Of a stretch of 13,975 bases of DNA, positions 5,676-13,906 are shown one piece after another (position 1 is the stretch's first letter; each line of letters opens with the position of its first letter). Source of the DNA: Oscillospiraceae bacterium UBA4632 (lineage in GTDB: Bacteria > Bacillota > Clostridia > Oscillospirales > Oscillospiraceae); contig DHMW01000058.1 of NCBI GenBank assembly GCA_002405995.1, forward strand, positions 7,315-21,289, in the 5' to 3' direction. The position numbers and the translations under genes were made by a program. Below the pieces are notes generated by a model. That model did not search any database and had not been told where the DNA came from. It saw only the letters and a list, made by a program, of their open reading frames with translations.

Positions 5676-6839
5676 ATGCAGGAAATGAGCAGCAGGAACC
5701 GCTTTTTCACCGACTCCGTCATCCGCAGGATGACCCGCATCTCGCAGGAGTGCGGTGCGATCAACCTGGCGCAGGGCTTCCCCGATTTTGACCCGCCCAA
5801 GGAGATGACGGATCGTCTCGAGGTCGTGAGCCACGAGGGTCCCCACCAGTACCCCATCACGATGGGCGCGCCGAATTTTCGCCAGGCGATCGCGCGCAAA
5901 TGCGGCCGCTTTATGAGCCGCACCATTGACCCCGAGACCGAGATCGTTGCCACCATCGGCTCGACCGAGGCGATGGTCGATACGCTCTTTGCGCTGACAG
6001 ATCCGGGCGACCGCGTTGTGATGTTTTCCCCTTTCTTTGAAAATTACCGCGCGCAGGCGATCATGGCAGGCTGCGAGCCGGTCTTTGTTCCGCTGGCTCC
6101 GCCTACGTTTTCTTTTGACCCAAACATGCTGGAGGATGCGTTCCGCGGCGGCGCGAAGGCGATCATCATCTGCAACCCATCGAACCCCAGCGGTAAGGTC
6201 TTTACTGAGGAGGAGCTCAGGACGATCGCTGACCTCTGCATCCGCTACGATGTGTATGCTATCATGGACGAGGTGTATGAGCACATCGTCTACGATGGCC
6301 GCAGGCACGTCTATATGAACGGCATTCCCGGCATGTGGGAACGCACGGTGTCCTGCTCGTCCCTCTCCAAAACATATTCCATCACCGGTTGGCGGCTCGG
6401 CTACGCCATCGCGCCGGAGAATATTATGACGCGCATCCGCCAGTATCACGATTTCAACGCCGTTGGCTGCCCTTCGCCGTTGATGGAGGCCGCCGTGGTA
6501 GGGCTCGATATGCCTCAGAGCTACTACGATGAATTCGGCGCGCACTACGCGCATATGAAGCAGATCTTTACCGACGGCCTGCGCAGCATCGGCATTCCCT
6601 TCACTGATCCCGAGGGCACCTACTTCGTGCTGGCTGATATCGCGCCCTATCTCAAAAAGGACCAGAGCGATATGGATTTCTGCGAGCAGCTGGCGCGTAA
6701 GGCAGGTGTCGCCGCCGTGCCGGGCAGCTCGTTTTTCAGCGAACCGGTCAATAACATCGTCCGTCTGCATTTTGCGAAAAAGGACGAAACGCTCTATGCC
6801 GCGCTTGACCGGCTGTCCCATATCAAGGGTTTGCTCTGA
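5676..6839 (+). CDS. PLP-dependent class I/II aminotransferase
   Basis: This 387-residue fold-type I aminotransferase transfers an amino group between an amino acid and a 2-oxo acid using pyridoxal phosphate. Motifs are INLAQGFPDFDPP (29-41), the PLP-binding NPSNPSGKVF (167-176), the Asp-containing MDEVYEHIVYDG (197-208), the Schiff-base lysine in SLSKTYSITGWRLGY (Lys232) and the carboxylate-binding Arg in NNIVRLHF near the C-terminus. The N-terminal LAQGFPDF and the overall pattern resemble the kynurenine/methionine/aromatic aminotransferase group (YbdL- and MtnE-like) more than AspC, so a broad hydrophobic or aromatic substrate range is plausible but not shown. It is transcribed alone, between its own promoter and a terminator, divergent from the spore cluster. 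The start is ATG 5676; Met4 (5685) is a possible alternative with a poorer ribosome binding site. Confidence 0.9.
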   Translation: MQEMSSRNRFFTDSVIRRMTRISQECGAINLAQGFPDFDPPKEMTDRLEVVSHEGPHQYPITMGAPNFRQAIARKCGRFMSRTIDPETEIVATIGSTEAMVDTLFALTDPGDRVVMFSPFFENYRAQAIMAGCEPVFVPLAPPTFSFDPNMLEDAFRGGAKAIIICNPSNPSGKVFTEEELRTIADLCIRYDVYAIMDEVYEHIVYDGRRHVYMNGIPGMWERTVSCSSLSKTYSITGWRLGYAIAPENIMTRIRQYHDFNAVGCPSPLMEAAVVGLDMPQSYYDEFGAHYAHMKQIFTDGLRSIGIPFTDPEGTYFVLADIAPYLKKDQSDMDFCEQLARKAGVAAVPGSSFFSEPVNNIVRLHFAKKDETLYAALDRLSHIKGLL

Positions 6840-6842
6840 GCG

Positions 6843-6878
6843 AAAAAGGAAGCAATGCGATCGCATTGCTTCCTTTTT
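6843..6878. terminator. Bidirectional Rho-independent terminator
   Basis: A fully self-complementary 36-nt sequence is centred on GCGATCGC. Stem arms start with five A and end with T, and the T run extends to 6880. It lies just after the aminotransferase stop (6839) and just before the end of the converging YitT-family gene (6894). Its symmetry gives a U-tract on both strands, so it can serve both genes. Confidence 0.92.
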
Positions 6879-6893
6879 TTGTTTGGATATCGT

Positions 6894-7754
6894 TCATTTC
6901 CGTCTTGCCGTGCGCGGCTTGGGCTGGTAGAGCACCTCACTGACGGTGTAAACCGTCACAAAGGCGGCCGGGTCCGCTTTGGACAGGAAGTTCATCAGCA
7001 GGCGGTATTCGTTCTTGTCCACGATGGTCACGATCTCCTCGCCGGAAAAGCCGCCGTAGGCTCCCTTCGCTTCGTAAAGTGTTGCGCCGCTGTGAAGCGT
7101 ATCGAGCAGGAAGCGAAGGATATCCTCCTGCCTGCGCGAGATGATACAGACCTTGCGCTTGGTGTTGGCGCCAAAAATAAAGTAGTCCAGCACAATGCCG
7201 CTCAGGTATGTGCCCAGCACGCTGAGCACGACCGTTTTCTTATCATAGACCAGCGCAGATGAGAGTGCAACGACCATCCCTGCGGCCGCGATCGATTTGC
7301 CGATATTCAGACGGAAGAACTTGTTGAGGATCTTGCCGACGATGTCCAGCCCGCCGGACGAGGCGTTCTGGCTGAAGAGGATCGACTGCCCGAAGCTGAT
7401 CACGAGCAGGCAGCACACCATGTCGATCAGCGCATCGCCGGTGAGCGAGACGTTGCCGGGAAAGAGCAGCTCCAGCGCGGCGAGGAACGCGGGCAGGAGG
7501 ACGGAGGTGTAGATCGTCTTTGCGCCGAACTCCCTGCCCACCAGCAAAAAGCCGAGCAGCAAAAGCGCCACGTTGACAAGCAGCGAGATCGCAGCGACGC
7601 TGAGCGGCACGAACTGCTCCAGCACGACCGCGAGCCCCGCAACGCTGCCCAGCGCCAGGTGCGAGGGCTGCATGAAGAAAAAGACGGCGGCAGCGATGAT
7701 CGCAGTGCCCAGTGTGATGAGGGAAAACTCCCGAAAAACCGTTTTGGATGCCAT
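6894..7754 (-). CDS. YitT-family integral membrane protein (DUF2179 C-terminal domain)
   Basis: This 286-residue protein has about six to seven hydrophobic segments in the first 195 residues (near 10-28, 32-50, 53-72, 80-98, 109-127, 153-170 and 174-194), including the family motif around SSGGLDIVGKI (132-142). A cytosolic DUF2179-type domain follows (about 200-275), with the pattern YEAKGAYGGFSGEEIVTIVDKNEY. This is the usual YitT architecture and length. The transported substrate or function is not established for the family. The gene begins only 4 nt after the Rrf2 regulator's stop, and I see no clear Shine-Dalgarno, so its translation is probably coupled to the regulator and both are likely controlled together. 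Confidence 0.9.
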   Translation of the reverse strand: MASKTVFREFSLITLGTAIIAAAVFFFMQPSHLALGSVAGLAVVLEQFVPLSVAAISLLVNVALLLLGFLLVGREFGAKTIYTSVLLPAFLAALELLFPGNVSLTGDALIDMVCCLLVISFGQSILFSQNASSGGLDIVGKILNKFFRLNIGKSIAAAGMVVALSSALVYDKKTVVLSVLGTYLSGIVLDYFIFGANTKRKVCIISRRQEDILRFLLDTLHSGATLYEAKGAYGGFSGEEIVTIVDKNEYRLLMNFLSKADPAAFVTVYTVSEVLYQPKPRTARRK

Positions 7755-7758
7755 TCGT

Positions 7759-8187
7759 TCAAATCACATAGTCGTATCCGCCGTCCTCTCGCAGAAGATC
7801 GGCGAGCGTGTATTGGTCAAGATACTTGTTGATCACATCGTTCAGTCCGGACCAGAGCGACAGCGTGCGGCACTCCGCCGCGCGCGCACAGGGGGCGCTG
7901 CCGGATTCCAGGCAGGTCACCGGTGCAAGCGAGCCCTCCATCAGCCGCAGGATATTCCCCGCAGTGAACTGATCGGGGCTTTTGCACAGGCGGTAGCCGC
8001 CGCCCTTGCCGCGCATCCCCTCCAGCACGCCGCCCTGGACGAGCGTTTTTACAATGCTCTCCAGGTATTTTTCCGAGATATCCTGCCGCTGTGCGATCTC
8101 CTTGAGCGGGATATACCCGGTCGTCTGGTGCTCCGCCATATCGATGAGCACACGCAGCGCGTAGCGCCCTTTGGTTGAAATCATCAT
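7759..8187 (-). CDS. Rrf2-family transcriptional regulator (CymR/IscR-like)
   Basis: The 142-residue product has an N-terminal winged helix-turn-helix typical of Rrf2 proteins: ISTKGRYALRVLIDMA (3-18), the recognition region ISEKYLESIVKTL (37-49) and the wing RGKGGGYRL (59-67), followed by TAGNILRLMEGSLAPV (75-90). Cysteines at 92, 100 and 106 sit where IscR/NsrR proteins carry three Fe-S ligands; the spacing is C-x7-C-x5-C rather than the common C-x5-C-x5-C. The rest and the tail GGYDYVI resemble CymR, the cysteine regulator that in B. subtilis works with CysK. Divergence from cysK supports a role in sulfur or Fe-S control. The start is ATG 8187 after GAGGTG; Met2 is equally possible. Whether it binds a cluster is untested. 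Confidence 0.93.
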   Translation of the reverse strand: MMISTKGRYALRVLIDMAEHQTTGYIPLKEIAQRQDISEKYLESIVKTLVQGGVLEGMRGKGGGYRLCKSPDQFTAGNILRLMEGSLAPVTCLESGSAPCARAAECRTLSLWSGLNDVINKYLDQYTLADLLREDGGYDYVI

Positions 8188-8214
8188 TACGCCTCACCTC
8201 GTATTCTACAACCT

Positions 8215-8243
8215 ATTATATTGCATGGTTTATAGGAATTCAA
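8215..8243 (-). promoter_or_regulatory. SigA promoter of the Rrf2-yitT transcript
   Basis: Read on the minus strand, TTGAAT (8243-8238) is followed after 17 bp by a perfect TATAAT (8220-8215). The predicted start is near 8208, leaving a 20-nt leader that contains the GAGGTG ribosome binding site. The -35 lies inside the GGAATT inverted repeat (8235-8262), so occupancy of that site would be expected to affect the regulator's own transcription. Confidence 0.72.
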
Positions 8244-8262
8244 CTATTTTTTTGGAAATTCC
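8235..8262. promoter_or_regulatory. Candidate operator between the divergent promoters
   Basis: GGAATT (8235-8240) and AATTCC (8257-8262) form an inverted repeat with a 16-bp centre; each half also contains a small palindrome (GAATTC, GGAAATTCC). It overlaps the -35 of the Rrf2 promoter and ends 3 bp before the -35 of cysK. From memory, B. subtilis CymR sites contain a GGAATT core, which would fit the neighbouring CymR-like regulator, but I cannot verify this here. Confidence 0.4.
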
Positions 8263-8265
8263 CTC

Positions 8266-8294
8266 TTGACAAATCGGAATCTGCATCGTATAAT
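8266..8294 (+). promoter_or_regulatory. Consensus SigA promoter of cysK
   Basis: TTGACA (8266-8271) and TATAAT (8289-8294) both match consensus exactly, with the optimal 17-bp spacer. The predicted start is near 8301, giving a leader of about 160 nt. Such a strong promoter usually implies a repressor; an inverted repeat sits exactly at the predicted start. Confidence 0.88.
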
Positions 8295-8301
8295 CCCTAC
8301 A

Positions 8302-8322
8302 TACCTACTTGAAAGGTTGGTA
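8302..8322. promoter_or_regulatory. Candidate Rrf2-type operator at the cysK transcription start
   Basis: TACCTACTT (8302-8310) and AGGTTGGTA (8314-8322) form an inverted repeat with 7 of 9 positions symmetric around a 3-bp centre. It starts about 8 bp after the -10 and covers the predicted transcription start, a classic repressor position. The size and TACC/GGTA ends are plausible for an Rrf2 dimer. Assignment to the adjacent regulator is inference. Confidence 0.5.
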
Positions 8323-8329
8323 ATAAAAC

Positions 8330-8377
8330 ATGACTGCTTCACTTCAGCTGCTTCGATGTCGCCGCGCCGGTGCGTGA
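8330..8377 (+). CDS. Possible 15-residue leader peptide upstream of cysK
   Basis: A short ORF starts about 29 nt into the predicted cysK leader and encodes MTASLQLLRCRRAGA. It has one cysteine codon (TGT) inside an Arg-rich LLRCRR stretch. AAAGG lies about 13 nt before its ATG, a rather long spacing. Its location between a strong promoter and a cysteine biosynthesis gene, and its overlap with a potential RNA stem, fit a cysteine-sensing leader peptide. Chance cannot be excluded for 15 codons, and I know of no named family it belongs to. Confidence 0.35.
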   Translation: MTASLQLLRCRRAGA

Positions 8378-8409
8378 AAGACAAACGATCATCGAAATAG
8401 ATCGGCAGC
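8347..8409 (+). promoter_or_regulatory. Potential long-range stem in the cysK leader
   Basis: GCTGCTTCGATG (8347-8358), inside the short leader ORF and reaching its Cys codon, can pair with CATCGAA (8390-8396) and then, after an 8-nt bulge, with GCAGC (8405-8409). A competing small hairpin, CGATC (8386-8390) with GATCG (8399-8403), uses part of the bulge and the first base of CATCGAA. Ribosomes on the leader ORF would block the long stem. No U-tract follows, so transcription attenuation is not indicated. The remaining leader to 8445 has only a 4-bp hairpin (GAAC/GTTC, 8431-8445). Confidence 0.35.
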
Positions 8410-8458
8410 AACCGTTATAATTTGGATATGGAACGAATATTGTTCGGGAGGAAACATT

Positions 8459-9391
8459 ATGAGCAGAATCTATACATCCGCAGACCAGCTGATCGGCAAG
8501 ACCCCGCTGTTGGAGCTGACCCACATCGAAAAGGAAGAAAAGCTGGAGGCAAGGCTGCTTGCCAAGCTGGAATACTTTAATCCCGCGGGTTCCGTCAAGG
8601 ATCGTATCGCCAAAGCGATCCTCGACGATGCTGAGCAGAGCGGCAAGCTGAAGCCCGGCTCCGTCATTATTGAGCCGACCTCAGGCAACACCGGCATCGG
8701 GCTTGCTTCTGTTGCCGCCGCGCGCGGCTACCGCATTATCATCGTCATGCCTGAGACCATGAGCGTGGAGCGCCGCCAACTGATGAAGGCCTATGGCGCG
8801 GAGCTGGTGCTCTCCGAGGGAGCCAAGGGCATGAAGGGTGCGATCGCCAAGGCGGAGGAGCTGGCGGCGCAGATCCCGAACAGCTTTATCGCCGGCCAGT
8901 TCGTCAATCCGGCGAACCCCAAGGCGCACTATGAGACCACTGGTCCTGAGATCTGGGCTGACACCGACGGCGAGGTCGATCTCTTTGTCGCGGGCGTCGG
9001 CACCGGCGGCACACTGACCGGTACGGGCAAGTTCCTCAAGGAGAAGAAGCCGTCCGTCAAGGTCGTTGCCGTCGAGCCTGCTGGCTCCCCTGTTTTGAGC
9101 AAGGGCGTTGCAGGCGCGCATAAGATCCAGGGCATTGGCGCAGGCTTTGTGCCCGAGGTGCTGGATACGAAGATCTATGACGAGGTCATTCCCGTTGAGA
9201 ACGACGATGCCTTTGCCACCGGCAAGCGCATCGGTCACAGCGAGGGCGTGCTGGTCGGCATTTCCTCCGGCGCTGCCGTGTGGGCAGGCATCCAGCTTGC
9301 CAAGCGCCCGGAGAACAAGGGCAAGACCATTGTCGTCCTGCTGCCGGATACCGGCGACCGCTATCTCTCTACTCCCCTGTTCCAGGATTGA
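8459..9391 (+). CDS. cysK: Cysteine synthase A (O-acetylserine sulfhydrylase)
   Basis: This 310-residue PLP enzyme makes cysteine from O-acetylserine and sulfide in the cytosol. The Schiff-base lysine is Lys47 in FNPAGSVKDRIA. PTSGNTGIGLA (73-83) is the substrate/PLP loop, VAGVGTGGTLTGTGKFLKE is the phosphate-binding loop, and GISSGAA near the C-terminus contacts the cofactor. Length and end (DRYLSTPLF) are typical of CysK. The gene is preceded by GGGAGG 7 nt before the ATG. It is monocistronic, followed by a hairpin and a converging operon. Divergence from an Rrf2 regulator recalls B. subtilis, where CysK is also the co-regulator of CymR; whether this CysK has that second role is inference. 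Confidence 0.97.
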   Translation: MSRIYTSADQLIGKTPLLELTHIEKEEKLEARLLAKLEYFNPAGSVKDRIAKAILDDAEQSGKLKPGSVIIEPTSGNTGIGLASVAAARGYRIIIVMPETMSVERRQLMKAYGAELVLSEGAKGMKGAIAKAEELAAQIPNSFIAGQFVNPANPKAHYETTGPEIWADTDGEVDLFVAGVGTGGTLTGTGKFLKEKKPSVKVVAVEPAGSPVLSKGVAGAHKIQGIGAGFVPEVLDTKIYDEVIPVENDDAFATGKRIGHSEGVLVGISSGAAVWAGIQLAKRPENKGKTIVVLLPDTGDRYLSTPLFQD

Positions 9392-9425
9392 GCGTGACGA
9401 CTCCCCTCTCTCATCATTTCTCAAT

Positions 9426-9465
9426 GACAAGGACCCGTGCCGTTTGGCACAGGTCCTTGTCGGTT
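9426..9465 (+). terminator. Terminator hairpin after cysK
   Basis: Arms 9426-9441 and 9446-9461 (GACAAGGACC...GGTCCTTGTC) give a 16-bp stem with one C-A mismatch and a GTTT loop, followed by CGG-TTTT. The U-tract is short and offset by two bases (GG), so termination may be partial. On the minus strand no U-tract follows, so it probably does not serve rsgA, which ends at 9477. Confidence 0.75.
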
Positions 9466-9476
9466 TTCCGTTCGAT

Positions 9477-10369
9477 TCAGCGGCGCCGCTGGGCGCCTGC
9501 GCTCCACTCGCGCAGATCCTTGAGTTCCTCATAGAGGCGGCAGTAGCTCTCGTGCCGGCCTTTGACGATCCTCCCATCCTTCACGGCCTGGCGCACGGAG
9601 CAGCCCTTTTCCTTCGTATGGCTGCACCCGACGAACTGGCAGCTGCCAAGGTATGGCGCAAAATCCGGAAAGCATTCCGGCAGCCGTTCCTGCAGCGCAA
9701 GACTCAGCCCCTCGGTTTCGAAGGAGGAAAAGCCCGGCGTGTCGATGATCGCCGCGCCGCAGGCAAGCTCATAGAGCTCCACATGGCGTGTCGTGTGCCT
9801 GCCGCGGCCGAGTGCCTGGCTGACCTCGCCTGTCTTGAGCGACATATCGGGGTCGAGTGCGTTGAGGATGCTTGACTTGCCGACGCCGGAGTTCCCCGTG
9901 ACGGCGGAAAGCCGGTCGGTGAGCTGAGCGCGGAGCAGCTCGATCCCCTCGCCCGTTTCCGCGCTGACGCAGACCGTGCGCAAGCCGGCCGTTTCATAAT
10001 AGTCCCGCAGCGCGTCCGCGGGGTCGAGGTCGCACTTGTTGATGCAGATCAGCACATCGCAGCCCTTGAGCGCAGCAATGGCAGTCATGCGATCGACCAG
10101 ATACGGATCTGTTTTCGGAAGCGCCTGCGAGCAGACAATGACCATCTGGTCGATATTGGCAACGCTCGGGCGCTCAAAGAAATTCCGGCGCGGCAGGATC
10201 TCATCGATACGGCCTTCGCCGCCCGGCATCTCGCAGAATACGACGTTGTCGCCCACGAGCGGTGAAACGCCCTCCCTGCGGAACCTGCCGCGCGCCTTAC
10301 AGGTAAAGAGCCGACCGTCACCGCATTTGACGTAGTAAAAGCCGCTCAGCGCGCGCTGTATTCTTCCGT

Positions 10370-10373
<4 letters not shown>
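9477..10373 (-). CDS. rsgA: Ribosome small subunit-dependent GTPase A
   Basis: This 298-residue, circularly permuted GTPase acts in late 30S subunit maturation. An N-terminal OB fold (about 1-70) precedes a permuted G domain in which NKCD (G4, 112-115) comes before GNSGVGKSS (Walker A, 160-168), GRGRHTT (switch I, 189-195) and DTPG (G3, 211-214). A C-terminal zinc site follows with Cys245, Cys250, His252 and Cys258. The start codon is GTG, overlapping the kinase stop in GTGA, with GAGGAG about 5 nt upstream; this start fits the family N-terminus (GRIxxALSGFYYV). It is the last gene of the operon here. In B. subtilis rpe and thiN follow; here the next gene is the convergent cysK. Confidence 0.97.
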
Positions 10374-12124
<1,751 letters not shown>

Positions 12125-12140
12125 ACCGATCCCACCTCCC

Positions 12141-12872
12141 TTACATATGATCGATGAGCACTGCCGTCACATTGTCCGGCGCGCCCTGCGCCTTGGCGAG
12201 TGAAATGAGCGCTTCAAGGCTTTCCTCGCTTTTTTTGTGCGTGCAGACGGCGCGGCAGATCTCCGCGTCCGTCGCTGTGACGACCAGCCCGTCGGTGCAC
12301 AGCAGCAGCCGGTCGCCGCGGGTAAACGTTACCTCAAATGCGTCGCAGCGCGCCTGTTCCTCCGGACCGAGCGCGCGGGTGATCAGATTACGGTTGGGGT
12401 GCATGCGTGCCTCCTCCGCCGTGATGCTGCCATTCTCCACAAGCGTCTGCACCACGCTGTGGTCGTGCGTGATGCGCACCATGCCGCCGCCGCGGATAAG
12501 GTAGGCCCGGCTATCGCCGATGTTGCAGATCACCGCTGCACGCTCCGTTACCGCTGCAGAGACAAGCGTTGTGCCCATCCCATGGCAGCTTTCGTCTGCA
12601 AGCGCACGCCGGTACACTGCATTGTTCGCCTGCGCCACGCAGAACGATGCGAGCTCGCGCAGCTGCTCGGAGGTCATGTCCTCGCGAATGAGCGCACGCA
12701 TCTGCGCCATAAAGGTCTCTACTGCGATGGCGCTGGCGATCTGTCCGCCCTCGGCGCCGCCCATGCCGTCGCACACGACGGCGATGAGACCCCGCTCATT
12801 GCTTTCAATGGCAAAGGTATCCTGATTTTCGTGCCGTCGCAGCCCCACGTCGGTCTTGCCGCAGCCTCTCAT
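12141..12872 (-). CDS. prpC: PP2C-family Ser/Thr protein phosphatase (PrpC/Stp)
   Basis: This 243-residue metal-dependent phosphatase is the antagonist of the downstream PASTA kinase. Motifs are RHENQD (13-18), the metal-binding CDGMGGAEGG (34-43), the GDSRAYLIR block (119-127), LCTDGL (191-196, metal Asp194) and APDNVTAVLI (231-240, metal Asp233). Size and motif order are those of bacterial Stp/PrpC. It is soluble, with no membrane segment. The ATG overlaps the rlmN stop by 4 nt (ATGA) after AGGGAGGG, indicating translational coupling. Confidence 0.97.
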   Translation of the reverse strand: MRGCGKTDVGLRRHENQDTFAIESNERGLIAVVCDGMGGAEGGQIASAIAVETFMAQMRALIREDMTSEQLRELASFCVAQANNAVYRRALADESCHGMGTTLVSAAVTERAAVICNIGDSRAYLIRGGGMVRITHDHSVVQTLVENGSITAEEARMHPNRNLITRALGPEEQARCDAFEVTFTRGDRLLLCTDGLVVTATDAEICRAVCTHKKSEESLEALISLAKAQGAPDNVTAVLIDHM

Positions 12873-13906
12873 TGCGCAGATCCCTCCCTTGCCTTCATTT
12901 CCTTGCGCCGCAGCTGCCCGCAGCTGGCGTCGATGTCGCCGCCGAGGCTGCGGCGTACCGTCGCCGTTACACCGTGGGATTCCAGGCGCTTCTGGAATGC
13001 CGCGACGCGGCGGCTCGGCTTGAACTCGCTCTCGACCACATCGTTGAGCGGGATCAGGTTCACATGTCCGGGCATTCCGCGGATCTTCTGCGCCAGAAGG
13101 TCCGCCTGCCAGTCGTGGTCGTTCACGCCGTCGATCATTGCGTATTCAAACGAGATTCGGCGGCCGGTCTTTTCAAAGTAACGGTGGCAGGCGGCAAACA
13201 GCTCCTCCACATCGTAGGCGTTGTTCACGGGCATGATGCGGCTGCGCGTCGCGCTGTCGGGCGCGTGGAGCGAGACCGACAGCGTCAGCTGCAAATTATC
13301 CTCCGCGAGCGCGTCGATGCCCGGCACCACGCCGCAGGTGGAAAGCGAAATATGCCGCATGCCGATGTTCATCCCATCAGGATGGTTGATCAGTTCTAAA
13401 AACCGCAGCACGTTTTCCCGGTTGTCCAGCGGTTCGCCGATGCCCATGAGCACGATGTTGGAGATATCCTTTCCGGAGTCGGGCTGCGTGAAAAGCACCT
13501 GATCGAGCATTTCGGACGGGCGCAGATCGCGCACCTTACCGGCGAGCGTCGAGGCGCAGAATTTGCAGCCCATCCGGCAGCCGACCTGCGAGGAAATGCA
13601 GACCGTGTTGCCGTGGTGGTAGGACATCAGCACCGTTTCGATGCAGTTGCCGTCGGAAAGCTCCCAGAGGTACTTGATCGTCCCGTCGAGCTGTGACACC
13701 TGCTTGCGCGCGACCGTTGGCACGGTGATGTAGTACTCCGCCCTGAGCTTTTCGCGCAGGGATCTTGGAATATTCATCATCTCGTCAAAATCGGTGATGC
13801 CGCGGTGCAGCCAGATGAAGACTTGCTTGCCGCGGAACGACGGCTCGCCCATCGCGCGCAGCGTCTCGGTGATCTCCGCAAGCGTCATTGACTTGATATC
13901 AGTCAT
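12869..13906 (-). CDS. rlmN: Dual-specificity RNA methyltransferase RlmN
   Basis: This 345-residue radical SAM enzyme methylates C2 of A2503 in 23S rRNA and of A37 in some tRNAs. The 4Fe-4S cluster motif C-x3-C-x2-C is Cys110, Cys114 and Cys117. The SAM-binding GIGEPLDN (155-162) follows, and the methyl-carrying, mechanism-essential Cys is Cys329 in DIDASCGQL. The N-terminal accessory domain (MTLAEITETL to FRGKQVFIWLH) is typical. It belongs to RlmN rather than Cfr because of its place in the rsmB-rlmN-prpC-prkC order; sequence alone gives no sign of Cfr-type C8 activity. ATG 13906 follows AAGGAG and overlaps the end of rsmB by 8 nt. Confidence 0.96.
   Translation of the reverse strand: MTDIKSMTLAEITETLRAMGEPSFRGKQVFIWLHRGITDFDEMMNIPRSLREKLRAEYYITVPTVARKQVSQLDGTIKYLWELSDGNCIETVLMSYHHGNTVCISSQVGCRMGCKFCASTLAGKVRDLRPSEMLDQVLFTQPDSGKDISNIVLMGIGEPLDNRENVLRFLELINHPDGMNIGMRHISLSTCGVVPGIDALAEDNLQLTLSVSLHAPDSATRSRIMPVNNAYDVEELFAACHRYFEKTGRRISFEYAMIDGVNDHDWQADLLAQKIRGMPGHVNLIPLNDVVESEFKPSRRVAAFQKRLESHGVTATVRRSLGGDIDASCGQLRRKEMKAREGSAQ

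Noticed and set aside
5589..6866. Long open frame (425 codons) on the minus strand across the aminotransferase gene
   Set aside because: It is antisense to a gene with complete PLP-enzyme motifs, its product shows no recognisable family and it is rich in His/Arg. This is typical of shadow frames in G+C-rich coding DNA.
8416..8421. Second TATAAT upstream of cysK as an extra promoter
   Set aside because: No -35-like hexamer lies at 16-18 bp upstream, and a perfect promoter already exists at 8266-8294.
8301..8458. T-box or S-box (SAM) riboswitch in the cysK leader
   Set aside because: No T-box signature (AGGGTGGNACCGCG) and no intrinsic terminator or S-box-like core are visible; the leader is also short for either class.
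8681..9577. Minus-strand open frame of 298 codons antisense to cysK
   Set aside because: It crosses the cysK terminator and runs into rsgA, has no family features and reflects codon bias of cysK.
12237..13181. Plus-strand open frame of 314 codons over prpC and rlmN
   Set aside because: It spans the junction of two well-supported opposite-strand genes, lacks a ribosome binding site and resembles no family.
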